Assembly (NCBI GenBank): GCA_014860725.1
Contig: JACZJD010000415.1
Location: 1 to 36,181, forward strand
Length of the DNA stretch: 36,181 bases
Direction: 5' to 3'
From: Aquamicrobium sp.
GTDB taxonomy: Bacteria > Pseudomonadota > Alphaproteobacteria > Rhizobiales > Rhizobiaceae
Below the pieces are notes generated by a model. That model saw nothing but the letters and a program-made list of their open reading frames with translations, had not been told where the DNA came from and made no database searches. Every line of letters begins with the position of its first letter. Positions within the stretch are counted from its first letter, which is position 1. A program made the translations under genes and the position numbers. Below are positions 1-7,401 of the stretch, one piece after another.

Positions 1-1
1 C

Positions 2-235
2 CCGCATCTCGTTGCCGGCGCCGGCGGCTGGCTGGCGGAGCAGGCCGGCCTGCCGGCGTGGGCCGGCGTCTTCGTCGCCTACGCGGCGCTGTGCCTCGCC
101 TTGGCCGCGCTGGCGAGGATCGTTCTCGGCCCCCTCGTGTGGGCCGTGCGGACGCTTGGCCGGGTTGCCGGCTGGAGCGCCGCCTTAGGCGGCAAGCCGT
201 TGACGTTCTACAAGAGCCACAGCCGGATTCCGTAG
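2..235 (+). CDS. C-terminal fragment of a membrane protein, possibly an MFS transporter
   Basis: An open frame enters from the left edge and stops with TAG at 233-235, giving 77 residues. G/C preference at third positions suggests a real coding end. The fragment has a Gly-rich start (GAGGWLAEQAGLPAW), then a hydrophobic stretch of about 20 residues (VFVAYAALCLALAALARIV), a second weakly hydrophobic stretch, and a polar tail ending SHSRIP. A Gly-rich turn followed by a last helix resembles the end of major-facilitator permeases, but no diagnostic motif lies inside the window, so the family is a guess. It converges on, and overlaps by 28 bases, the DUF2474-like gene on the minus strand. Confidence 0.4.
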   Translation, partial: PHLVAGAGGWLAEQAGLPAWAGVFVAYAALCLALAALARIVLGPLVWAVRTLGRVAGWSAALGGKPLTFYKSHSRIP

Positions 236-327
236 CTCACCGCGGCCACCGTAGCCACGCCCGCCGCCCACAGTCCTGCGAACCACAGCAGCCGCCGCCA
301 GAGCGGGTCGGGGTTCCCGGGGCTCAA
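208..327 (-). CDS. DUF2474-like small membrane protein downstream of cydB
   Basis: A 39-residue minus-strand frame starts with TTG whose bases overlap the cydB stop (TTGA, 324-327) and ends with TAG at 208-210. The peptide has a short polar head (LSPGNPDPLWRR) and one transmembrane helix of about 23 residues rich in Trp, Ala and Val (LLWFAGLWAAGVATVAAV), ending IRLWLL. Known context: bd-type oxidases often need a tiny single-helix subunit (CydX/CbdX in enterobacteria), and many proteobacterial cioAB/cydAB operons end with a DUF2474 peptide of this size and composition. I infer an accessory subunit of the oxidase encoded just upstream. TTG is the only plausible start and the overlap implies translational coupling. 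It is short enough for automatic callers to miss. Confidence 0.72.
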   Translation of the reverse strand: MSPGNPDPLWRRLLWFAGLWAAGVATVAAVSYGIRLWLL

Positions 328-1325
328 TGGTAGCCCTCGTGGCCGACCTTCCCGCGGAAGATCCAGTAGGAATAGCCGGTGTAGACGAGAATGATCGGGA
401 TGAGGATGCTGGCCCCGATCAGCATGAAGATCAGGCTCGCTTCGGGAGCGGCCGCCTCATGGATGCTGATCCTGCCCGGCACGACATCGGGGAAGACGCT
501 GATGCCCAGACCGAGGATGCTGAGCGCGAACAGCGCCAGCGATAGAAGGAACGGCAGCCGCTCGTGCCGCCGCCGCAGGCTGAAGGCCAGCCCCGCGGCC
601 ACCAGGGCCACCAGCAACGGCACCTGCGCGACGAACAGGACGCGCGGCCAGGCGAACCAGCGCTCGTAATACGCTTCCTCGAGGAAGGGGGTGGCGGCGC
701 TCACGGCCACGATGCAGGCGATCGTTCCGATGCCGGCCAGCCCGGCGAAACGAAAGGCACGCTCCTGCAGCGTGCTCTCGGTCTTCATGATCAGCCAGGT
801 CGAACCGAGGAGCGCGTAGCCGATGACGACGCTGACGCCGGTCAGCAGGCTGAAGGGCGAAAGCCAGTCCCACCAGCCGCCGGCATATTCCCGGCCTTCG
901 ACCGTGATCCCCTGGAGGAGGGCGCCCAAGGCCACGCCCTGCGCGAAGGCGGCCAGAACCGAGCCTCCGGCGAAGGAAACGTCCCAGAACTTCTGGTGGG
1001 CGGGATCGCGCCAACGGAACTCGAACGCGACGCCGCGAAAGATCAGGGCGAGGAGCATCGCGATGATCGGCGCGTAGAGCGCGGGCAATATGATCGCATA
1101 GGCGAGCGGGAACGCGGCAAGGAGCCCCCCGCCGCCCATCACGAGCCACGTCTCGTTGCCGTCCCAGACCGGGGCGACGGAGTTCATGGCCTGGTCCCGC
1201 TCGCTGCCGCGTTGCAGCGCCGGGAACAGGATGCCGATCCCGAGATCGAAGCCGTCCAGCACGACATAGGCGAACACGGCGAAGGCGAGGATGAAGGCCC
1301 AGAGCGTCGGCAGATCCATCGTCAT
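324..1325 (-). CDS. cydB: Cytochrome bd-type quinol oxidase subunit II
   Basis: A 333-residue, roughly nine-helix membrane protein. With CydA it forms the bd-type (cyanide-insensitive) quinol oxidase of the inner membrane, which reduces O2 to water without pumping protons. Family marks: DGFDLGIG at residues 24-31 in helix 1, VWDGNETWLV at about 53-62, and the FRGVAFEFRWR segment near residue 100. The first ATG overlaps the cydA stop (ATGA, 1322-1325), but a second ATG at 1319 sits six bases after GGGAG and begins MDLPTLWAF, the usual N-terminus of the family, so it may be the true start. The gene is followed with a TTGA overlap by a DUF2474-like gene. No cydDC or nitric-oxide-linked regulator lies nearby. 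Confidence 0.95.
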   Translation of the reverse strand: MTMDLPTLWAFILAFAVFAYVVLDGFDLGIGILFPALQRGSERDQAMNSVAPVWDGNETWLVMGGGGLLAAFPLAYAIILPALYAPIIAMLLALIFRGVAFEFRWRDPAHQKFWDVSFAGGSVLAAFAQGVALGALLQGITVEGREYAGGWWDWLSPFSLLTGVSVVIGYALLGSTWLIMKTESTLQERAFRFAGLAGIGTIACIVAVSAATPFLEEAYYERWFAWPRVLFVAQVPLLVALVAAGLAFSLRRRHERLPFLLSLALFALSILGLGISVFPDVVPGRISIHEAAAPEASLIFMLIGASILIPIILVYTGYSYWIFRGKVGHEGYH

Positions 1326-2752
1326 CTCCCTTCCACGTCCGATCCGATGGCGCGGTCCGGATCGAGCGCCGGTGCCGGCGTGATGCCCGCCGTGCGGATC
1401 GGCGCATCTCCCGCCTCGAGGCCGGGTTCCGCCGTCATGGGCGCATGGGCCATCAGCCGCAGGATGTACCAGGCGCCCAGCGAGAAGACGGCGAAATAGA
1501 CGACGACGAAGGCGACGAGCGAGGACGCGACCGCGGGTGCGTCGAGCGGCGAGACCGAGTCGGCCGTGCGCAGCAGGCCGTAGACGGTGTATGGCTGTCG
1601 GCCCACCTCCGTCGTCACCCAGCCGGCGATCACCGCGATGAAGCCCGCCGGCCCCATGGCCAGGGCGAAGCGGTGCAGGCCGCGCCAGTCATGGAGGCGG
1701 CCGCGCAGGCGCGCGACCAGGGCGAGGCCGCCGAGCGCGATCATCAGCAGGCCGAGCCCCACCATGATGCGGAAGGACCAGAAGACCACCGCAACGGGCG
1801 GCCATTCCTCCCGCGGCACCGTCTCGAGGCCCGCGACCGGAGCGTCGAGACTGTGGTGCAGGATCAGCGAGCCGAGCTTCGGGATCGCGACCGGGTAGCG
1901 GACCGTCGCGTTCTCTTCGTCTGGCAAGCCGAAAAGATAAAGCGGAGCGCCGTCGGGATGGCTCTGGAAATGCCCTTCCAGCGCAAGCACCTTCGTCGGC
2001 TGATGCTCGAGCGTGTTGAGGCCGTGGAAATCTCCGGCCACCGCCTGGATCGGGGCGGCGACCACGATCAATCCCATCGCCATCGAGAACATCACCCGCG
2101 CGCCCTCGTTCGTCCTGTCGCGCAGCAGATGCCAGGCGCCGACGGCGCCCACCACCAGCGCGGTCGTCAGATAGGCCCCCAGAACCGTGTGGGCGAGGCG
2201 ATAGGGGAAGGAGGGGTTGAAGACGATCTGCCACCAGTCGACTGGCACGAATTGCCCCGCCTCGTTGATCGCATGGCCGGTCGGGGTCTGCATCCACGAG
2301 TTGGCCGAGAGAATCCAGAAGGACGACAGCAGCGTTCCGACGGCGACCGCGAGCGTCGCGGTGAAGTGCAGGCCTTTTCCGACGCGCGTCATTCCGAACA
2401 GCATGATCCCAAGGAAGCCGGCCTCCAGGAAGAAGGCGGTCAGCACCTCGTAGGCCATCAGCGGCCCGATGACGGGGCCGGCGCGGTCGGAGAAGACCGA
2501 CCAGTTGGTGCCGAACTGGTAGGACAGCACGATGCCCGAGACGACGCCCATGGCGAAGCTCAGCGCGAAGATCTTGATCCAGTATCGGAAGAGGTCGAGA
2601 TAGACGGAGCGGCCCGTCCATAGCCAGAGCCCTTCCAGCACCGCGAGGTAGCTCGCCAGCCCGATGGTGAAGGCAGGAAAGATGAAGTGGAATGAGACGG
2701 TGAACGCGAACTGGATGCGTGCAAGCAGAAGCGCGTCAAAGCCATCGAACAT
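1322..2752 (-). CDS. cydA: Cytochrome bd-type quinol oxidase subunit I, short Q-loop
   Basis: 476 residues, starting at the ATG at 2752 (MFDGFDALLLAR) behind GAAGGGGACGGGACGAAG. The frame is open a further 62 codons upstream, but that stretch is Arg/Ser-rich and unlike the family. Expected ligands are present: His22 (high-spin haem b595; His19 in E. coli), His188 and Met330 (haem b558; His186 and Met393), Glu102 and Glu110 (Glu99 and Glu107), and the quinol-site pair Lys254/Glu259 (Lys252/Glu257). Only about 76 residues separate Lys254 from Met330, against about 140 in E. coli, so this is the short-Q-loop class that includes CIO enzymes. The hallmark GRQPW reads GRQPY at 384-388. The tail of about 40 residues is hydrophilic and poorly conserved. 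Confidence 0.95.
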   Translation of the reverse strand: MFDGFDALLLARIQFAFTVSFHFIFPAFTIGLASYLAVLEGLWLWTGRSVYLDLFRYWIKIFALSFAMGVVSGIVLSYQFGTNWSVFSDRAGPVIGPLMAYEVLTAFFLEAGFLGIMLFGMTRVGKGLHFTATLAVAVGTLLSSFWILSANSWMQTPTGHAINEAGQFVPVDWWQIVFNPSFPYRLAHTVLGAYLTTALVVGAVGAWHLLRDRTNEGARVMFSMAMGLIVVAAPIQAVAGDFHGLNTLEHQPTKVLALEGHFQSHPDGAPLYLFGLPDEENATVRYPVAIPKLGSLILHHSLDAPVAGLETVPREEWPPVAVVFWSFRIMVGLGLLMIALGGLALVARLRGRLHDWRGLHRFALAMGPAGFIAVIAGWVTTEVGRQPYTVYGLLRTADSVSPLDAPAVASSLVAFVVVYFAVFSLGAWYILRLMAHAPMTAEPGLEAGDAPIRTAGITPAPALDPDRAIGSDVEGR

Positions 2753-2998
2753 CTTCGTCCCGTCCCCTTCTCGCCTGGGTACGGTGCCGAGGGACCGCCG
2801 GCCTGCCTCCGGACGAAGCGCCGATGACAAATGGCGGCGGCCTGCGGCTGCCGAACAGGTCAAACCCGCGAACGGCCGGCGGGTTCCGCTGCTGCGACAA
2901 GATGACAAGGCGTTCGAGACGGCGGCGGGTCTGACCACGCCGCGGCATGGCTTTCCCGAACGATCGGCGTCTGCCGCGCGATGCGCCGGATGTGCCTG
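2753..2998. other. cydA upstream region, no gene recognised
   Basis: This 246-bp stretch lies between the cydA start and the palindromic repeat element and must hold the cydAB promoter. I looked for a TTGAT-N4-ATCAA (FNR/FixK) box and for a clear sigma-70 pair reading leftward and found neither. Frames crossing it have poor codon preference and look like shadows. Confidence 0.5.
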
Positions 2999-3090
2999 GA
3001 TCGCTTCACCGTTTCACGGAAACGATGAAGCGATCTTTCTCCCGCAATTCCGGGCGGAAAACCGCTCCGCACTTTTCCTGAATTGCTCTA
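2999..3090 (-). repeat. RIME-like rhizobial mosaic palindromic repeat
   Basis: Read on the minus strand this begins CTAGAGCAATTC, continues AGGAAAAGTGCGGAGCGG, TTTTCCGCCCGGAATTGC, GGGAGAAA, and ends in a long hairpin. That two-palindrome order matches the rhizobium-specific intergenic mosaic elements as I know them. Palindrome 1 has GCAATTC/GAATTGC arms (3044-3085). Palindrome 2 (2999-3035) has 10-base arms (GATCGCTTCA/TGAAGCGATC), one mismatched pair, then CGTTTC/GAAACG around a 3-base loop. The TAG stop of hyuB (3088-3090) is built from the first bases of the element. As RNA the second hairpin could end or stabilise hyuAB transcripts, though no T-run follows it on the minus strand. Confidence 0.8.
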
Positions 3091-4647
3091 GCGGGCCGGC
3101 CCGTAGCCACCGCCGCCGGGCGTGCGCACGACCAGCCGCTCGCCCGGCTTGACGACATGCGTGCCTTTGCCGGCCAGCTTGCGGCCGCCGGCGATCTCCA
3201 GTTCGCCCGGCGCTCCGGGAAGGCCGCTCATGCGGCCGCGCGCCGGATATCGGATGCGGTCGAAGGACGCGAATAGCGTGAACGGCCCGTTCTCCGTCGT
3301 GCCGATCTCCATGTCCTGTCCGAATCCGCCCTTCCACCGCCCGTCGCCGCCGGAACCTTCCCGCAGCTCGCGCTTCCAGATGACGAGCGGCGTCGTGCTT
3401 TCGACGATCTCGACCGGCGTGCCGCGCACGTTGCTCGGAAAGGAGGTGGCCGAAAGGCCGTCCGCGCCCGGCCGCGCGCCGCTGCCGCCATTGGTGACGA
3501 TGGAGATGGCCCACGTATCCGACGGCGAGCCGCCCCGCAGCATCAGCGACCACTGGGTCGAGGCGCCCTCGGCCGGGACCTTGTCCGGAACGAGCTGGTC
3601 GAAGCAGCCGAACACGACGTCGGGCAGAAGCAGGCCGATGACGTGCCGGCATGCGACCGGGCTCGGCCACCGCGCGTTGACGATGGATGTCTCAGGAGCC
3701 GTCACCGAGAACTGGGAGAGGCCGCCTTCGTTGTTGGGCACGTCGGGCGCGATGGCGCAGACGAGCGCATAGGCGGTCATGGCGGTGGTGTAGTTCATCG
3801 GCACGTTGATGCCGTAGCGCGAGAGGCCGGACGTGCCGGTCCAGTCGAAACGCACGCCGTCGTCGTCCACCGTCAGAGTGCCGACCAGCTCGACCGGCTC
3901 CTCGAAGCCGTCGACGGTCATGCTGTAGGACGCCGTTCCCTTCGGAAGCGCGGCGATGCGCGTCCTCACCGCGTCGCGGGACGCGGCGATGATATGATCG
4001 GCGACCGCGTCGAGATCCTCGAGGCCGGTCTCGTCCATCATCTCGGCGAGCCGTCTCACCGCAACCTCGTTGGCGGCGATGAGCGAATACATGTCGCCCT
4101 CCAGCTCGGCGGGGACGCGGCAGTTGCTCTTGACGATCCGCATCAGCGTCTCGTTCATGCGTCCGCCTTCGGCCAGCTTCATCACCGGGACGTAGACCCC
4201 CTCGCAGAACACGTCGGAGCCTTCCGGGCTGAAGCCGATGCCGCCGACGTCGGTCATGTGTCCCGTGCAGGCGAAGAGCGCGACGACGCGTCCATTGCGG
4301 AAAGCCGGGGTGACGACGATGTAGTCGTTGAGGTGGCCGGTCCCTTTCCACGGATCGTTGGTGACGAGGATGTCGCCTTCCTTGAGCGTCTCGACCGGGA
4401 ACGCTTCCAGGAAGGAAAACACCGAGCGCGCCATGGTGTTGATGTGCCCCGGCGTTCCGGTCACGGCCTGCGCGAGCATGCGGCCGGACGGGTCGAAGAT
4501 GCCGGCGGAAAGATCGCCGCATTCGCGCACGATGGAGCTGAAGGCAGTGCGCAGCAATGTCTGCGCCTGCTCCTCGACCAGCGCGATCAGACGGTTCCAG
4601 GCAACCTGCATCTTGATCGGCGTGAGGCCGGAGTGGGACGCATTCAT
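3088..4647 (-). CDS. hyuB: Hydantoinase B/oxoprolinase family protein
   Basis: 519 residues, the usual size for the B subunit of ATP-dependent hydantoinases, 5-oxoprolinases and acetone-carboxylase relatives. Family marks are the N-terminal block RTAFSSIVRECGDLSAGIFD (33-52), the TPGHIN turn (65-70), a DPWKGTGHLND block near residue 95, and the Gly-rich C-terminus (RTPGGGGYGPAR). The start is the ATG at 4647, which overlaps the hyuA stop (ATGA, 4644-4647), although the frame stays open far upstream. With HyuA it should open a cyclic amide such as a hydantoin or 5-oxoproline at the expense of ATP; the exact substrate cannot be read from sequence. Its stop codon lies inside a palindromic repeat element. 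Confidence 0.9.
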   Translation of the reverse strand: MNASHSGLTPIKMQVAWNRLIALVEEQAQTLLRTAFSSIVRECGDLSAGIFDPSGRMLAQAVTGTPGHINTMARSVFSFLEAFPVETLKEGDILVTNDPWKGTGHLNDYIVVTPAFRNGRVVALFACTGHMTDVGGIGFSPEGSDVFCEGVYVPVMKLAEGGRMNETLMRIVKSNCRVPAELEGDMYSLIAANEVAVRRLAEMMDETGLEDLDAVADHIIAASRDAVRTRIAALPKGTASYSMTVDGFEEPVELVGTLTVDDDGVRFDWTGTSGLSRYGINVPMNYTTAMTAYALVCAIAPDVPNNEGGLSQFSVTAPETSIVNARWPSPVACRHVIGLLLPDVVFGCFDQLVPDKVPAEGASTQWSLMLRGGSPSDTWAISIVTNGGSGARPGADGLSATSFPSNVRGTPVEIVESTTPLVIWKRELREGSGGDGRWKGGFGQDMEIGTTENGPFTLFASFDRIRYPARGRMSGLPGAPGELEIAGGRKLAGKGTHVVKPGERLVVRTPGGGGYGPAR

Positions 4648-6746
4648 CGGGATGCTCCTTCCTTTCTCGTCATGACCAGATTGCCGAAGCCGTCGACCGC
4701 GCCGTCGAAGGAAGCCGGCACGACCGTGCTGGTCTCGGCCTCCACGACGATCGCCGGACCCTCGAAGCGGGCACCCGGCGCGAGATCGTCGCGCCGTATG
4801 ATGGCGTGATCGACATAGGTCCTGAGCTGGGGCTCGAAGACCTTCCGCGTTCCCGAGACCGGGCCGGCGTGGTCCTCGGCCGCCACGGGCACGCTCCCGG
4901 CCTGCCACGTCTGGCGGGAAAGCCGCAACTGCCACGACAGGACCTCGACCTCGCCTCCGGGGATGATGCGGCCGAACAGCCTGGTATACTCGGCCTCGAA
5001 ACTCGCGCGCAGCTCGTCGGCCGACGGCGTCGCCGTCGCGATGGGAACGGCAACCTCGTAGCCCTGCCCGCGGTAGCGCATGGCGCAGCTGAAGGCGGCG
5101 ACCAGCTCCCGGTCGCCCGGCAGCGAGGCCGCAAGCGCCTCGGCCTTCCGCTGAAGGCCGGAAAGGAACGCCCGGACCTTTTCCGGCCTGAAGTCCTCCA
5201 GGCGCGTCAACGCGGTCTGCACCAGGTCGAAGGCCATCGGCGCCCGGAGGAAGCCGAGCGCCGACCCGACGCCCGCATTGCGCGGAACGATGTAGCGGGA
5301 AATGCCGAGTTTCTCGGCCAGCCTTCCCGCATGAAGCGGCGCGGCGCCGCCGAACGCGATGATGACGTGCTCGGGCAGCTCGCGTCCGAGCTCCGCTGCG
5401 TGGACGCGCGCGGCGTTGGCCATGGTCTCGTCGACGATCTCGACCACGCCGAACGCCGCCTCGGCCTCGCCGAGGGAAAGAGGCGCGCCGATCGTCTCCT
5501 TCAGCGCCGTGCCCGCGGCCGGCCCGTCCAGCACGATGCTGCCGCCGGCGAAATTGTCCGGATCGAGGCGCGACAGCACCAGATCGGCGTCGGTGACGGT
5601 CGGCTCCTTGCCGCCCCGACCGTAGCAGACCGGGCCCGGCTCCGAGCCGGCGCTCTGCGGCCCGACGGCGATGCGGCCGAGAATGTCGATCGAGGCGATC
5701 GAGCCGCCGCCCGCGCCGATCTCCACGAGCTCCACCACGGGGGTGCGCAAGGGCAGGCCGCTGCCCTTCCTGAAGCGCGCCTGACGGTCGAACTCGAAGA
5801 CGGGCGCCACATGCGGCTCGCCGTCCTCGATGAAGCAGACTTTGGCCGTCGTGCCGCCCATGTCGAACGACAGCACCTTCTGCAAGCCCAGCTCCTGCGC
5901 GATGGACGCCGACAGGATCGCGCCGCCGGCCGGGCCGGACTCGATCAGCCTGATCGGGACGCGCTTGGCGATGTCGAGCGGAATGATGCCGCCGGCCGAC
6001 CCCATCAGGAAGGCGGGGGCGGTCAGCCCGCGCCCGTCGAGGCTGGAGCGCAGGCGGTCGAGATAGGCCTTGACGAGCGGCTGCACATAGGCGTTGGCGC
6101 ACACGGTCGACATGCGCTCGTATTCGCGGATTTCGGGGCACACCTCGCTGGAAATGCTGATCGAGAGGCCCGGCAGCTTCCTGCGGAGGACGTCACGGGC
6201 CCGTTCCTCATGCCCGGCATTGGCGTAGGAATGCAGGAACCCGATCGCCAGGCTCTCGACCTCGAGGCGACGCAACTCGCCGGCGACGCGCTCCAGATCC
6301 CGCTCGTCGAGCGGCAGCAGGACCTCGCCCTGCGCCGACATGCGCTCCCGGACAGTCAGCCGGTATTCCCGCGCCACCAGCGGCTTCTGCTTGACCAGCA
6401 TCAGGTCGGCGGCGTCGTAGCGCGTCTCGTAGCCGATCTCGAGCGTGTCGCGGAAACCTTCGGTGGTCAGGAGAGCGGTGCGGGCGCCGCGCCGCTCCAG
6501 AACGGCGTTCGTCGCAAGCGTCATGCCGTGGACGAATATGGAAACCTCGGCGGGCGAGATGCCGGCCTGCGAGAGCAGGACGTCGATGCCGTCGAGGATG
6601 GCGCGTTCCGGCGCGTCGTAGGTGGTCAGCGTCTTGTGCGACCAGCGACGGTCCGCCCCCTCCAGCACGATATCCGTGAATGTGCCGCCGATGTCGGCGG
6701 CGAGCCGGTATCCGGGGGAGGGATGATTCTGCTTCAGCGCCTGCAT
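4644..6746 (-). CDS. hyuA: Hydantoinase A/oxoprolinase family protein (ATP-binding subunit)
   Basis: 700 residues, the full length of the HyuA family. Actin/hexokinase-like ATP-site motifs appear in order: DIGGTFTD (18-25), VHGMTLATNAV (72-82), ESGPAGG (269-275), FDMGGTTAK (294-302), then a Gly-rich GAGGGSIAS block and PQSAGSEPGPVCYGRGG. These are known from N-methylhydantoinase A, 5-oxoprolinase and acetone carboxylase beta subunits, where ATP phosphorylates the substrate carbonyl before hydrolysis. The gene leads a two-gene operon with hyuB and is divergent from a RidA gene across 265 bp. That gap carries a composite palindromic operator also found upstream of the transporter operon at 14 kb. 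The start at 6746 has only a weak ribosome site (ACGGAAACGG). Confidence 0.92.
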   Translation of the reverse strand: MQALKQNHPSPGYRLAADIGGTFTDIVLEGADRRWSHKTLTTYDAPERAILDGIDVLLSQAGISPAEVSIFVHGMTLATNAVLERRGARTALLTTEGFRDTLEIGYETRYDAADLMLVKQKPLVAREYRLTVRERMSAQGEVLLPLDERDLERVAGELRRLEVESLAIGFLHSYANAGHEERARDVLRRKLPGLSISISSEVCPEIREYERMSTVCANAYVQPLVKAYLDRLRSSLDGRGLTAPAFLMGSAGGIIPLDIAKRVPIRLIESGPAGGAILSASIAQELGLQKVLSFDMGGTTAKVCFIEDGEPHVAPVFEFDRQARFRKGSGLPLRTPVVELVEIGAGGGSIASIDILGRIAVGPQSAGSEPGPVCYGRGGKEPTVTDADLVLSRLDPDNFAGGSIVLDGPAAGTALKETIGAPLSLGEAEAAFGVVEIVDETMANAARVHAAELGRELPEHVIIAFGGAAPLHAGRLAEKLGISRYIVPRNAGVGSALGFLRAPMAFDLVQTALTRLEDFRPEKVRAFLSGLQRKAEALAASLPGDRELVAAFSCAMRYRGQGYEVAVPIATATPSADELRASFEAEYTRLFGRIIPGGEVEVLSWQLRLSRQTWQAGSVPVAAEDHAGPVSGTRKVFEPQLRTYVDHAIIRRDDLAPGARFEGPAIVVEAETSTVVPASFDGAVDGFGNLVMTRKEGASR

Positions 6747-6807
6747 TGACCGTTTCCGTCACCTCGTCACCGACACCTACATAGGAGGTGCGATCCCGAA
6801 CAACGAA

Positions 6808-6844
6808 ATGCGAAATGGGCAGGGGGGTATGCGCCCAGCGCATA
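6808..6844 (+). promoter_or_regulatory. Composite LysR-type operator, copy A
   Basis: ATGCGAAAT (6808-6816), 11 bases, then the perfect inverted repeat TATGC-N7-GCATA (6828-6844). The core TGC-N7-GCA fits the T-N11-A rule for LysR recognition sites. The same two parts in the same orientation and with the same spacing occur at 14256-14292. It lies 62 bp from the hyuA start and 168 bp from ridA. The LysR protein encoded at 9314-10282 is the natural candidate to bind it (inference). Confidence 0.65.
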
Positions 6845-6905
6845 ATGACTGCCGTTTGCTGCGGGGGTGATGCTCCGATCCGGCGGAACGCCCGACTTTG
6901 CCGCC

Positions 6906-6928
6906 GCATAAGGACTGGCGGATTATGC
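6906..6928. promoter_or_regulatory. Everted repeat GCATAA-N11-TTATGC near the ridA promoter
   Basis: A perfect 6+6 inverted repeat (GCATAA at 6906-6911, TTATGC at 6923-6928). The right arm begins a 10-bp palindrome, TTATGCATAA, at 6923-6932. The arms reuse the half-site of the operator 62 bp to the left but in the opposite order, so it may be a secondary or activation site for the same regulator. Confidence 0.35.
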
Positions 6929-7011
6929 ATAAGCGGCGGCGCGAAACCGGTTGGCGCGGCCGCTCGCGGACGGATACTCCTCGGCCGGGAACATAGTCTC
7001 GGAGATGCGTC

Positions 7012-7401
7012 ATGCGCAAGGCGATCATGGTGCCGGGGGCGGTCTCGCCGGCCGGCCACTATTCACACGCGGTCATCGCGAACGGCTTCGTCTTCGTCGC
7101 CGGCCAGGGACCGGCCGACCCGGCGACACGCGAGGTGAAAGGCACCTTCGAGGACCAGGTTCGCCAGACGCTCGCCAACCTGCGCACGATCCTGAACGGC
7201 GCCGGAGCGGACCTGGAGGACATGGTCAAGGTGACGGTCTTCCTGTCCGACATCGCGCTGTTCAGGCGCTATGACGCGGTCTATCGCGAGGTGGTGCCCG
7301 CCGGACCGGCCGCGCGCACCACGGTCGCCGCCATGCTGAACAACATCGACATCGAGATCGACTGCATCGCCGCCCTGCCGGAACGTCCGCAGTCACGCTG
7401 A
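7012..7401 (+). CDS. ridA: RidA family enamine/imine deaminase
   Basis: 129 residues, a complete YjgF/YER057c/UK114 fold: N-terminal VSPAGHYSHAV, the strand FVFVAGQGPAD, the helix EDQVRQTLANLRTIL, and the C-terminal IEIDCIAALP. Arg102 (in GPAARTTVAA) corresponds to the substrate-carboxylate-binding Arg105 of E. coli RidA, and Glu115 to its Glu120, so an active deaminase is likely. RidA proteins hydrolyse reactive enamines and imines made by PLP enzymes, which suits a locus with two PLP enzymes and an amide-ring hydrolase. GGAG sits 7 bases before the ATG. It is divergent from hyuA and overlaps the convergent aminotransferase gene by 9 bases (7393-7401). Confidence 0.92.
   Translation: MRKAIMVPGAVSPAGHYSHAVIANGFVFVAGQGPADPATREVKGTFEDQVRQTLANLRTILNGAGADLEDMVKVTVFLSDIALFRRYDAVYREVVPAGPAARTTVAAMLNNIDIEIDCIAALPERPQSR

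Noticed and set aside
3088..6141. A very long minus-strand open frame (over 1000 codons) containing hyuB
   Set aside because: Only the part from the ATG at 4647 has HyuB similarity. The upstream half is an Arg/Gly/Ala-rich shadow of hyuA, which is the real gene in another frame.
6781..6870. A perfect TAGGAGGTG ribosome-site-like string on the plus strand followed by a 20-codon ORF from the ATG at 6808
   Set aside because: The spacing of 17 bases is too long, the peptide is not recognisable, and the ATG is part of the conserved operator motif.
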